This document shows, in pieces, positions 48,151 to 59,296 of a stretch of 64,000 nucleotides of DNA (the stretch's first letter is position 1; each line of letters starts with the position of its first letter). Below the pieces are notes generated by a model that was not told where the DNA came from, ran no database searches, and saw only the letters and a program-made list of their open reading frames with translations. Made by a program: the position numbers and the translations under genes. The stretch is from Phoronis australis (lineage: Eukaryota; Phoronida; Phoronidae): NCBI GenBank assembly GCA_002633005.1, contig NMRA01000368.1:45160-109159 (forward strand), in the 5' to 3' direction.

Positions 48151-48657
48151 AGGCCCTTTCATATTGACTTTGGTCTGAGTGAAGCGCTGACGTAAACAGT
48201 GCAGTTAACTGGACCGTTCATACGGTACTGGCTTCGGTAGTTAATGACCATCGAAGTAAAGTGTTGGTGACGCTGACGTCATCGAAGTTATCGCAAGGTA
48301 GCGCTGCATGCTAAGATTTTTTTCAATGTGACAATTTGGAACATTTATATGTGCTAAATGACATTAAACTCATTTTTAAATCGATTGGTTATCATTAAAG
48401 CAAAAAATAAGTAGTTATTAGTGACGGCACTACTCTGTAACTTTTGACGATAACAGTGGCACCTGGCGATAACTTCGATTGGACCGAAGTTAAGCGTTCA
48501 TACTGCACTGCAGCGTCGACGCTGCAGTCTTATATCCACCTATTAACTGCGATGTTAACTGGAGCTCTTAACTGCGATCCAGGACCGGAGTTAAGCGTTC
48601 ATACTGACCACAACTGGGCCAAACCATCGACGCGCCGACGTTAGTATTAACGGCCCT
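48151..48657. mobile_element. CpG-rich inverted-repeat element
   Basis: About 507 bases bounded by AGGCCCTTTCATATTGAC and GTTAGTATTAACGGCCCT, with repeated GTTAACT, CATCGAAGT and TTAAGCGTTCATACTG words. It keeps many CpGs inside the depleted domain, which suggests recent insertion. A more decayed stretch with similar words lies at about 47810-48000. Terminal repeats are short and imperfect, so the borders are approximate. Confidence 0.5.
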
Positions 48658-49365
48658 ATAGAGTAAATGGGCATTCGCAGCAACGCTAGAAGCTGTTGAA
48701 AAATGAAAAAAGTATATTTTAAAATCTTTTTTTTTGTCCAACTCTGGTGAAATGATACTTTTGTCGTCATATTTCCTTGCGCTATCATATTTTCTATGAC
48801 AGACTTTTAAGTGTGTTACGGACCGGCTTGGTGTTTAGTGGTCTGAGGGACTAGGAAGGATTCAAGTTACACTACATTGTTTGGCGACATAAGTGCTGGC
48901 CTCCAAAGACTCCTTTGCCTCTTTAATCTGTAAGTTTCACTTTTCTCCAACTCTTTTGGTCAACTAAACTTCCTCTTTCCTTCATGTTCTCTTCCCAGGG
49001 TGAACTGAAAGTAACCTTCATCCCTAGCCAGTTTGCTAACTTTCAGTAAGGTTTGTTATTAAATGTCTATTTTGGCAGGACACAAATTACTCTAAGTAGC
49101 CAGTTAATAATAGGGCATAGATACTCAAGCATTGTTGTATTTGCCTGGAGCATTACATGGTTTCACATGAATTATGAGTCCTATTACAATTCCAGAGAAG
49201 GTTATGGGAACATTGAAATTATACTTGTCACAGAATATGGCTGCTGTAGTTCATTTTCCACTTTTCTTCAATTGCTGTATTACTTTTGGAAGAAGTAACT
49301 TTATAATGATGTCCATTTTTTCACCAGCCATCGTATTCATTTGGTTAGTTGATGACCACCAGGGG

Positions 49366-49520
49366 CTGATCCAGGATTTTGAGTTGGGGGGACTGGGCAG
49401 AGTATCAGCCAGGATTTTGCCTGTCAGACATTCACATCTCCAAAGTGCCAAATGGAATATGGGAGAATTTTTTTTTGGGGGGGTGCATGGCCCTTGGCCC
49501 CCCTTAAATTTGCCACTGAC
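49366..49520 (+). mobile_element. Element remnant related to family B
   Basis: It starts CTGATCCAGGATTTTGAGTT and ends GGCCCCCCTTAAATTTGCC, resembling the GGATCCAGGATTTT start and C-rich end of the 26641 and 42656 elements. The interior differs. Confidence 0.45.
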
Positions 49521-51080
49521 CACAGCCTCTGTAGTGAAGAATGGCTATGCTCATTTGTAATAGATATATTTTGATAAAACATTAGCATTGATAAATGAAA
49601 TGAATAACCTATTGAGTTAGAATGGACTGGATTTCATAACTTGCTTGATCCTGTAAATCTACAGAAAAAATCGCAATCCAAGGTCTTTGCGGTAATTAGA
49701 ATCTACGAATCCCACATGCCACCTTAAATTGAAAACACCTTTTATAATCTAATAGCCTTGTTTTCCTACACTTTTTACTTCACGTCTGCTCTGCCATAAG
49801 GCTAGGTGATCCTCTTATTAAAATATTTTCATCTTGAACTGTCTATAGACAGCTGATTCACTTGGTAGAGTGGAGGGATTGACAAACAATTAGGGCGTAT
49901 TGTGGAAAAAAGTTGCAGAAGATTCAATTGCATTAAAAGGTTGCTTGTAAATAAACCTTGCGAGTTGCTAATAGCATTTCAAAGGCACCAGTTTTTGTGA
50001 AATAGGCTTACATGCAACCTAAAGGGAGATCAACTGTTTTTTATGTTAACTTTACTGAAATTATTACAGATCCTTGTTTATTTTTGGGACACAATTTTTC
50101 ATGTAAATTGCTAGTCCCCTGGCATGTATTTACTTTACATGCAACCATGGAAACTGACGTTGATGGCTCAGCAAAAAGCACACATTTTGGTTCTGCCTTC
50201 ACGTCCATTGAACAGACGCCAAACACCACCGACAAACGTTCCATCCACAGGGAGTTGAAGATGGTGTTTGCTCAATGGAAGTAAATGCAAAAAATTATTT
50301 GGGCATTTTGCTGGATTGTTTGCATCGCTCATTATTATTTTATGGATAGTACGTACAATAAACTTTCATCAAATTTGAACAAAAATAATGGTCAAAATTG
50401 TCAGGTTTTTCATTTTTCAGATGATCTCTGCCATGTTGCCAAAAAGCTTAAAAATTTCTTTGGCTGTTTGTTGATGACAGCCTTGCTACATAAAGTTTTC
50501 AAATAATCAAGTGAAGTTGTCTTCTTGTTCACTCTTTTTGAAAATTGTGATCAAATAAAATTTTACTATTCCTCCATATTGTATTTTAATTTTAAGAAAC
50601 TTTACCACACTGTGCATCATAAGGTACATGAATTGGGAGAAAATTCCTCTCCAAGATAACTGGGATTTGTACTTATAGTAAAGGCATGAAAAACAGTTGC
50701 TTTCCCTTTAGAATAGGAACACTCATGTGGCACTAATTAATGAGAAAAACAGTGGAATCAACTGCCATCAGTGAATTGAGCAACATTGTTTCCAGGCCTA
50801 CTTAAGAGGGACTTTGCTGATTTGGAATCAAGTTTATTGGGTTCAGAAGATTTGGCTTTAGTTAGTGGTTTGGTTTTGTGGCTCTTGGTTGTATGTGGTC
50901 AAAAAGCACTAACCAGTGGTTTGAACTGAAAACCTGAATGAGCCCAAAACTCTCACTATTATGCTCTGTTCATGGTTCAAGTTGATGTTTGGAATGTATA
51001 TGTGCAAAAAGACGCAATGGTGGAAACTTTTAAAACTGATTCTTAGTAGTGTTTTGGAGCACAAAGTGCTTAAAGCATAT

Positions 51081-51168
51081 AATATCTGAAAGTTTCTTCT
51101 GATCCCGAGATTGGAATTGATGATGATACAAAGTCAGCCACATTTAGAACATTTTTCTAGGGTCTTAC
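51081..51168 (+). repeat. Dispersed repeat family R1, copy 4
   Basis: TATCTGAAAGTTTCTTCTGA, GTCAGCCACATTTAGAACAT and TTTTTCTAGGGTCTTAC; diverged in the centre. Confidence 0.55.
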
Positions 51169-51847
51169 ATTAACTTAATGTTGATAATTCATATCATTCT
51201 TGGATTAAGAAGGATTACTGTACTAAAGTTGAAGACAGGCTGTCTGATTATCTTGATATGTTCACTGTTTGGTTGACCAGTGACCTCTCCTTTAGTGTCT
51301 GGTATAATGTCTCCTTGTTTGACCAATGCCCAGTCATCAGCTATTTAGCAAAGGGAATTCACTACTTGAACACTTTGGTGGTGCTGCAAAAATGGTTGTT
51401 GTGTATTAATGTTTAGGACACAATGCCTCCTTTTAGCATCAGTTTTAACAAGGCAAACCTGAAAGCACCCATGTTTCAAACATGCAGAACCATTGTAGTT
51501 AGAATTCAACACAAGCATAATGGCAAATTGGCACAGGTAGTGAATGGAACAAACCTGCTGGGATCCCATTAGGATCACCCATTCTTGCTACTCAATGATC
51601 TGTGTTAAATACCATGACTAAAGGAAAAAAGGAAATTATTCATGCCTAGTTAAGTTTAATTTAAACATTAACTGAACTTCAAAGGTGTTTAGGGGATCTT
51701 ATCCTTTCTTTTATCAGCAAGGACTGGTGAACAAAAGAGCTTGGCTCCTAAAGACACAAAGACCACAAAAGTTAGAATGTAAATTGGTTGAGCATGTTTT
51801 GTTGATTCTCTGTATGTTAAGGCCTAAAGACCCCTTTGTGTTTTAAG

Positions 51848-51936
51848 TAGGACCCTAGAAAAATGTCCAAATTTGGCTACCTTCAGGATGTTTTAGCTCA
51901 GAAATGGCTGGATTCGTATTGAACTTTCAGATACCG
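51848..51936 (-). repeat. Dispersed repeat family R1, copy 5 (reversed)
   Basis: The minus strand reads TATCTGAAAGTTCAATACGA, CCAGCCATTTCTGAGCTAAA, GTAGCCAAATTTGGACATTT and TTTCTAGGGTCCTAC. Confidence 0.7.
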
Positions 51937-52420
51937 TGTGCTGTGCGCTGTTTTCCAAAATGCTACACGAGGAATTGTTTTTAAAATGATCAGTGAATCA
52001 AATTAAATGTTGCAATGTTATTGCCACGATTTTTTGGTGTGATTATGCCTTTCCGTTTTGGTAAACTTCACTATTGCGACATGGTCACGTGACTCAAGTG
52101 TTGCGTTTTGTAAACTACGTGGCTGAATAAGGCCGTACATAATACAGTATTATGGAAGAGCATTTTGTAGAAAAGAATATGAAATTTCTGATGCTTATTT
52201 CTGCAATACCACACTATTATTATAAAGGAGCTTGCTGTTACCCACTTTCTGGTGAAATTCTTGGTTGCTTATTTGAACTTCCTTTGCTCGTTGTTAAGGG
52301 CAAGAAAATTAAGTCTACAGGCCATTTATATTATGAGGTTATAGATAACGTAGATATTTGTAATAAAAGTGTTTATCTCATATATTTAAGACTTGCCATG
52401 TTTGCATTTTTTTCTGTCAG

Positions 52421-52504
52421 GTGTTTGTAAATCTTGGAATGCCTGTGTTTGTGTCTGTAGTTCTTTTAGCTGGTCTTTGTTTCTTTGTCTACCTTAAAAG
52501 TTGA
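52421..52504 (+). CDS. Candidate C-terminal exon with a transmembrane helix
   Basis: After a strong acceptor (tttgcatttttttctgtcag) a phase 0 frame gives 27 residues to a TGA at 52502-52504. The sequence contains MPVFVSVVLLAGLCFFVYLK, a single hydrophobic helix followed by a tiny tail. An AATAAA lies 180 bases downstream (52683-52688), at a typical 3' end distance. A proline followed by a hydrophobic helix ending FVY is reminiscent of the C-terminal anchors of LAP2/emerin-type LEM proteins, but no LEM domain was found upstream, so this is only a suggestion. It may equally be a chance frame in an intron. Confidence 0.3.
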   Translation: MFVNLGMPVFVSVVLLAGLCFFVYLKS

Positions 52505-52682
52505 AAAGTGTAAACATTTGAAGATGTCTTCCTTCTACATCACCATGTGTATATTACATCATTCTTAATTTATTCCATGTAATCTTTCCAAGTCCCATAA
52601 TCTAAAAGTCAATGAACAACAGGCTTTAACATGGGGGACCCTGCAAAAATTCTCAAAATGTTCTTGGCACATGCTTTATGAG

Positions 52683-52688
52683 AATAAA
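52683..52688 (+). terminator. AATAAA polyadenylation signal candidate
   Basis: AATAAA in AGAATAAAGCATTTG, 180 bases after the stop of the candidate C-terminal exon. Meaningful only if that exon is real. Confidence 0.25.
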
Positions 52689-53099
52689 GCATTTGAGTAT
52701 TATTTGAGCTTACTCAGGCCTTAGCAGTTGGAGTCTTCCCAAAATACCAGATAAGGAGTAAACTAACATCGACTAGATGAAACTGTTGAATAGATTCTAC
52801 AAATTAGGGAATTTTGCTTCAGTAGCTTCACCTAGTATCTGTGTAGGATATCAGATTAATCTCAAATTTGCTGACAATAGCCTTAAAATTTTCATGGTAT
52901 AATTGCCATCATCCTGATTGACAACTTGTTGACTTCAGTGCAGTGAAACAATAATTAAAATATGATCCATTTAAGTCATGGCAGACAAGTGAAATCTTAA
53001 CTAGTAGTAGTACCAAATGAGCTTTATGCCTCATCAATTTCAAATTTTACTTCCATGGCTATTGTGTGCTTTGAAGGCAATAGTGACTCTTACAGGTGT

Positions 53100-53156
53100 C
53101 CTACATTTTGAGAACCAGTTTGATGCACTGGAGAAAACTGGCTCTCAAAATGCAGG
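53100..53156. repeat. Short hairpin repeat, family D copy 2
   Basis: CCTACATTTTGAGAACCAGT and ACTGGCTCTCAAAATGCAGG are inverted around GATGCACTGGAG. The GAGAACCAGTxTGATGC segment is shared with the copy at 42095. Confidence 0.7.
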
Positions 53157-56100
53157 AGAACTATTGAAAGTACTTCAAGGTTCCTCCTTGTCTGTTTTCA
53201 TAGTCCTAATGAATAGAGGTGTAATTGATGGTGACCAGAAAGAGGATGGAACCGCTGGCGTCTGGGTTTTGTCCGCCCCTCCTGCTGAAGAACCTGTCAT
53301 TTGAAAGCTGAGACCTGTCTTGCCAGGGCTCTTGATGCCTCGATTTTGCAACTGAATAACAGCTCCATTCCTTCCTGAAAATATTTTCAAAGCATGCGAT
53401 TTAAAAGCACTCATAATTCCTCTTACAAGGCAAAAAATTCCTTTCAAGTTTAGAATCGCTTTTTAACTGTCCCGTGAATTGGTTTTCATTAAAATCACTT
53501 TTTACTGATCCATTCCTTGAAATGGTGGTGACCAGGAGGTGTGTGATTTCCCTCCCCAAAAATTCCCCTCTCAGGAGGCATAACCACCTATCCTCTAGCT
53601 ACCCTGCTAGCTCATGCTCAGCCAGTTGCAATATAAAATTCACAAAAGCTAAAACATATTCTCTGAACCGCGAGAACTCGTTTGAAGTTAATCTGCTTGT
53701 TGTCGCTATTGGGCTCTCAGATGATATGCATTTGGATTTCTACGCTCTTTCTTGTGCCTTTAGAGTGTTTTACAACCACTGGTTAGCTTCTTGGTAATAG
53801 GTTCTTGACCCACAAATTTGTTTTCAAGGGCCAACTATGTAAGGGAGAATCAGATTCGTTTGACAGCCTACCCTCAAAGAGCAAACAAAAGCCAATGGAA
53901 GATCAAATGTTTGTTTTCTACTGTTTGTATCTCCTTAATGGGCTTAGAATGCCTCTTCTTTTTCTAGGATGTGTCTTGATATTGAGGCATTTTTCATTTA
54001 AAGGGAACTGGAGTCATCCATGTGTTACATAAGTAATGCAATATCAGCTTGGATCATGTGTTGGGTTTTAATGATAATGTAGTTCCACTAAGATATTGTC
54101 TTAATGGCAGATCTCTTAACATTGGAATTTGGAGGTATAAATGTGATATTAGTCTGGGGATGCCGTCACAACACAGATGGCTAGGTGTGGCATTGACCAT
54201 TTTTTTTCTGTCTGGAGTTTTGAATCTTTGCTGCCTCAGGTGCACGTTGTTTATGTAGTCACGTTTGATTTATATACAGTAAAATCTCACCAATTTCAGA
54301 TAAAGATAATTACGAAAAGTGTGCTTTTCTCATCTTGCAATGTCTTCTTTCTTTGTTTTGAGTGCCTAAAAATTTTCAAAATTTTACGTGATGCTCTAAA
54401 TTGCACAAAACTTGTTAAAACATTAAGTTGGTGCTATACATCTTGTTTGAAAAAATAAGAAAATAAATTTCAGCTGTTTCCTAAATTAAAGAGACTTGCC
54501 ATATTTTCATCTTTTGGTATTGTATTTGTATCCGTTTTGTATATTTGGTATTGTTTTATGTTGGCGTTTTCATCATTTTCTGTAATCTTGGTTCTTATTT
54601 TTACATTTGTCGATCTGTAAAGTATTGGCATTGACGTAGATTTTTGACTGCCTGCAGGCAGATAGTGTCAGTTAATGCTTTACCCTCCAATCCCTCCATT
54701 GCTCATGTTTTTGTACAAGAGAGCAAGTGATTTTGAAAATTCAATGGGCATGCATTGGAATGTTGGGAGGTCTGTCACAGGTGGTACAAAATGGCAAAAG
54801 ACTGTGTTGGAAGCTAGTAAAGCCAGTGTCATCAAGTGCTCATTGCAATTAGACTATATATTTACAAAACCCTATTTAAACATCATAATAGCCAATGCTA
54901 AGAGATTTCAATGAGTGTATTGGCTATTTATAAAGGTGTTATGCATACAAACTTACATACAACAGTTTTCTATTGTGCCTATATCCTGATATCATATTAC
55001 AGGTAATTTTCTGCTGTTTGCATCTGAATAAACTGGATTAAACCTTTTGAAAATATTAAGGCATCCCTTCTTGAAGTTCACAGCTTTGGTAACTCCCTGT
55101 TTTTGTTATAATTTCATTTGAAACACATGAAATAACAGTTTGATATTATTTTAGTTCTTTTGAAGTGAATCAACAATTTGGACACATTTACTGAAACTAG
55201 TACATTGGTTTTCTAAAATAGTTGATGAATTTCATTGAAATTTGTCTAGTTTCGCCAAAGTTAGGGTGAAGGGAAACAGGGTAGAAAAAACACAAATGAA
55301 TTTGTTGCTTTAAAATTTTTCTGATTTTCAACTAGAAGTAATATCAATAAATTTTTTAAACGACTGTAGTTATCCGTGATCGTTCATATAATGTCTCGGA
55401 AGATTGGAAGAAACAAGCCCATGGATTCACGGAAGTGACTGGTGCATTTGTATGTTCTATACATTCAAGATGCTTGCACTGCACTTGCAGTGAAAAGTCT
55501 CCATTTATGGAAGAGGAGCAGGGAATTGTATTCTAAAATTCAACATTACTGGCCAGTGATTTCACTGCAAGGGTGCTAGTCATCTTCCCTGTGTACTTGT
55601 GAAATGATCCCTCTTTTTGTGTGATTTTGGGAGGACCTGCGTGCTCTTACTTTTTCTGTAGACTAGTCTACAGACTGCAGGCCAAGAATGTGGTGTGTTT
55701 GTCTTAAAATCGAGGTAGGCAGCTGTCTAGCTTTTTTGTGACGCAAAGAATAGAAGTGCCCAGTGTTAGCCAAACATCTATATGAACAAACCCAGCTAAA
55801 CTTCCAAATCATTACTTGTCTATTGTGTTTTGAAATATGAAATTCACACTGGGTAGTTGTGTGAAGAAAAGGCTGCTTTCCTTTTTATTGGTCTGAAAAT
55901 AATTGCTAAATGGACCATATTAGTTGTTCCAGTGCACTTGTCATAACTTCACCTCATCCAGGGTCAACTGGCTGTAAAATTAGTGGTTAGACATTTCATT
56001 CATAAAAGGGGGACCTAGGAACAATACCTGGAAAGAGGACAGTGGCAGGGATAAATGTGTATTTGGTAACCACCTGTTTTGTTTTTCCCCCTTTTTACAG

Positions 56101-56586
56101 GTCATGACATCAGTGACACCTGGGCTTGGAGTCTGATCTCTGTACCTGTTGTCTAATATCTGTAGTTGAAGGTGATGAGCTTGAAAATTGACCAATTGCA
56201 TGTCACAATTAAACTTGCAAGTTTGTACTGGAATCGTGCAACACGATTGGTTAATTTTCGTCTCTGAGTGAGAGTCAGTTCTGTGTGCTGAGAGTAGATG
56301 CTGGTCCCTGGTGATTTTGAAACAGAATGACTTGTTAACATTTTGAACTTCCTTACTCCTCTTGGTGTTGAAGTTGTTGGAAGTCATAAATCAAGGAAGC
56401 AATTGAAAGAATGATTAGTCATAGTTGAGAAGAGGCCAAACTGAAAGAGTTTTATGGGTTGAAAATATGTGTTGTTTGTAAATCTATGGCAGATGGAGAT
56501 AAGATATTATCTGCTCAAAATAAACAGAATTTTAGGTCGTGCATATCGTTCACTGACATTTTTATATTAGTCTACATTATTGTTTG

Positions 56587-56661
56587 CTACGCATCTTCTT
56601 GTAGTACTTTTATATAAGCGCTTCGCTCTTCTATATTAAAGACCTTCGGTCCTTCCAGGAG
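56587..56661 (-). CDS. Unidentified coding-like segment ending in a stop (minus strand)
   Basis: On the minus strand, after TTAGATTCCAG, the frame reads LLEGPKVFNIEERSAYIKVL then QEDA and TAG (56587-56589). The charged, balanced composition and several CpGs (CACGCATC-type, AGCGCTTCGC, CTTCGGTCC on the + strand) stand out in a CpG-free neighbourhood. The frame extends further upstream through the putative acceptor to 56793, so it may also be an inserted mobile sequence. The family is not recognised. Confidence 0.25.
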   Translation of the reverse strand, partial: LLEGPKVFNIEERSAYIKVLQEDA

Positions 56662-57612
56662 CTGGAATCTAATTTTCAATATTGAATGTTGTCTTAAAAC
56701 AAGCCTTGACTGAATGGTATTTAAACTGTCACATGTTGGCTTCTTCTCATGGCTCACAGAGTGTATCAAAGGTTCTCTAAACTTTGTTAACAATAATCAA
56801 ATATTTAAGAAAAACCTTTGGTGAGTTACACAATTGCTACAATAACACACCCTCTGAAGCGTCAGAATGGGAAATCCTTAAAGAAAATAAAACAACTTTA
56901 ACAGGGAGTTAAAAGTTGTTTGACACCTGATTACAACCAAACAACCCAGAAAAGAACTAAGCACATGCCTCTGTATTGCCTAATGGCCATTTCTTGGATG
57001 AACCCCTAATAGTCAAATTTTAGGAATGGTGGATTAGTCAGATTTTGATTGAAGTAGTCTACTGTTTTTGCCGGAATGGGCAAGTGCCTGTGCCCCCAGG
57101 GCATCTTAAGTCCAGCATCATGAATTTGTGTCACGTTAATTCTTCAGTTGTTTCACACAAAAATAATTTCGAAGAACGCCATTTTCCATTTTTAAAGGCT
57201 GAATTAACTTTCTACAAGTAATGTGACATGTCCAATAGGTGGTGTGCAAACCAGACTCAACATGTTTGTGAACTAACCAAATGTTGTTCTATGACACCTA
57301 CTTAGTGCATGGGTCCCCATATTGTGTGCTGAAGAGGTGAAGAACTACCATATGGTGTCTTGCGTGATGCTTAGGAGGTGATATTGTCATGGTCAAATGG
57401 ATGGAAGAGGCCAAGGAAGCTAAGTGCCAGATGTGTTTCATTGCTCAGAGCTGACTTGGCAAATATGCCGAAATAACCCATAATTGATCACACCTTTCTA
57501 AAACCTTCAATGAATGCTACCATATATTTAGTTTCTTTTGATGCAATAGACAGTAGTTTGATAACCTTCCTTGGGGTTATCACCAGGTTCTTTACATGTT
57601 TTATTTTGCCAG

Positions 57613-57717
57613 GAAGCCCCACACTGGCTAGTCAAAGTCAAAGTCAATACCACATTTACAAACTGGAAACGCCAGCAGTTAGGGATAAGTCAATCTGCCA
57701 GCACAGTGCCAGCAAAA
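57613..57717 (+). CDS. Candidate internal exon (105 nt)
   Basis: The acceptor acatgttttattttgccag has a good pyrimidine tract and the donor is AAAA|gtgagc. The interval is 105 bases with the same phase (1) at both ends, so it could be a cassette exon. That frame reads SPTLASQSQSQYHIYKLETP then AVRDKSICQHSASK: Ser/Gln-rich with plausible composition. A second frame is also open through the donor and ends in a stop at about 57,808 (ASENARVLASLRMEASEN). Which frame, if either, is used cannot be decided. No family is recognised. Confidence 0.3.
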
Positions 57718-59125
57718 GTGAGCCTAGCAGACGCTCATATTACTGACGAAAGTGCTAGTGAGAACGCTAGGGTTTTAGCCAGTTTGAGAATGGAAGCTAG
57801 CGAAAATTGATGTTGATATTCACGCTTGTTGCACTTGCTGAAATCTATCTGCATGCTAAAGTTCAGATAAAACACTCAAAGATTGGTGGATGAATAGCTC
57901 CGCAGAAGGAAAATATGAAAAATGCTTATCATAGTTCCATCTTGCATTTCACTTCGTCTAAAAGTGAGCTTTTGAGGAGTTTTGTGCAGAAACTGAATTT
58001 CTTGTCTTGAGCTTGGAGCTTTATGAAATATTGTGGGACTCTTTATGCTTAGGTGATGTTTCCTATTTACCACCAGGTGGCTCAACTAAATCTGTTGCAG
58101 CTAACTAGTGAATTGGTCATGTGAGAACAAATTCAACAGTGAAACTGTGTTGTATCGCAGACTGCAATTACCACATGGCCATTTACTTCATTTGCCCAGT
58201 TTACATTTGATAAGCTATGGAGAGTGGCTTAAGAAATGCCATGCGGATCTTCTGATGAGGTGCTAGAAGTGGCCATGAGAGTTTCCTGGAATTACTGTGT
58301 TCACAAAAGTGGAATTATGTGGAAGTTTTTCTTTTGCTTTTTCATGAGTTGGAAAAAATTTCATGCATTCCCTCTGTCTGGACGAAGGTTTTGAAGACAG
58401 TGACTATACAGTGAAAATGATGGTGGCACCTGGTATCTGTTAACTATGGCATTCCATTATCCTATGTGGGATCAAATGAGTAGAAATTATAGGTTTATCT
58501 GATTGAGGTTTAATTAAATAACCCCCCAATGACATTAACTGTAATTCTTCATGATTGAGTGCAGGAGTCTACCCTCAAGCCACAGTTGATAAATTTGCTG
58601 ATGTCAGCAAATTCAGAGATTTGCCATGAGGATTCAATTACATGCGTTAAAGTAAGGTCACATTGTGAGAAATGAAAATGCATGCCAACAGACATTACTG
58701 ATGAGAGGATGTAAACTTAGTATCTTCCTGGACAGATTTAGAAATCCTGAAAACTGATAATTTTCTTCCTCAGTGGGACATTATATCTCTTGAAGGTGAA
58801 ATTTCAGAATCTGCTCTACAAATTAATGCATCATCCTAATTAGTTGTGGAAAATAAGCTATGAATTCTAAAAAGTTGATATCAGTGTGAAAATAGCTTAC
58901 GGATAACCAGGGCTATGAGGCAGTAGGGAAATCTCAACTTAAGATTAGCCATTCTGACACCACCAGACAGATCATGATCAGCTCTGGCTGGTAGGTACTC
59001 CATTTGTTATTGTCCGTGATTTATCAACAACGAGTTTCATGTTCTGTGGATTACTTTATTGGCTTAGTTGGCCCAGTTCAGTGCAGCTGAGCCTGGTGAA
59101 GTTTCCTCTAACACCTCCAACTTGA

Positions 59126-59296
59126 ACCCCCTCTGGTGTTGTGCAATATGGAGCTGTTCCTGTCCACATTAAGCCACTTGCCCACAGGCTACACGTTCCA
59201 CTGCAAATTCTCATTATGAGCAAGGTGGCCCCTCAAGTAGAAGGCTATGCTGGCACTGTTGATAACTTGGTAAAATTCCTCATATTCTCTGGATGA
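59126..59296 (+). pseudogene. 56-codon protein-like open stretch, possible remnant
   Basis: Between two TGA codons (59123-59125 and 59294-59296) one frame reads TPSGVVQYGAVPVHIKPLAH, RLHVPLQILIMSKVAPQV and EGYAGTVDNLVKFLIFSG. The balanced composition suggests past coding sequence, perhaps a retroelement or processed-gene remnant. No splice signals clearly border it and no family is recognised. Confidence 0.2.

Noticed and set aside
48999-49045. 47-base candidate microexon between cttcccag and gtaagg
   Set aside because: The only open frame does not fit the phase of the nearest upstream donor and the implied upstream intron would be about 70 bases; not supported.
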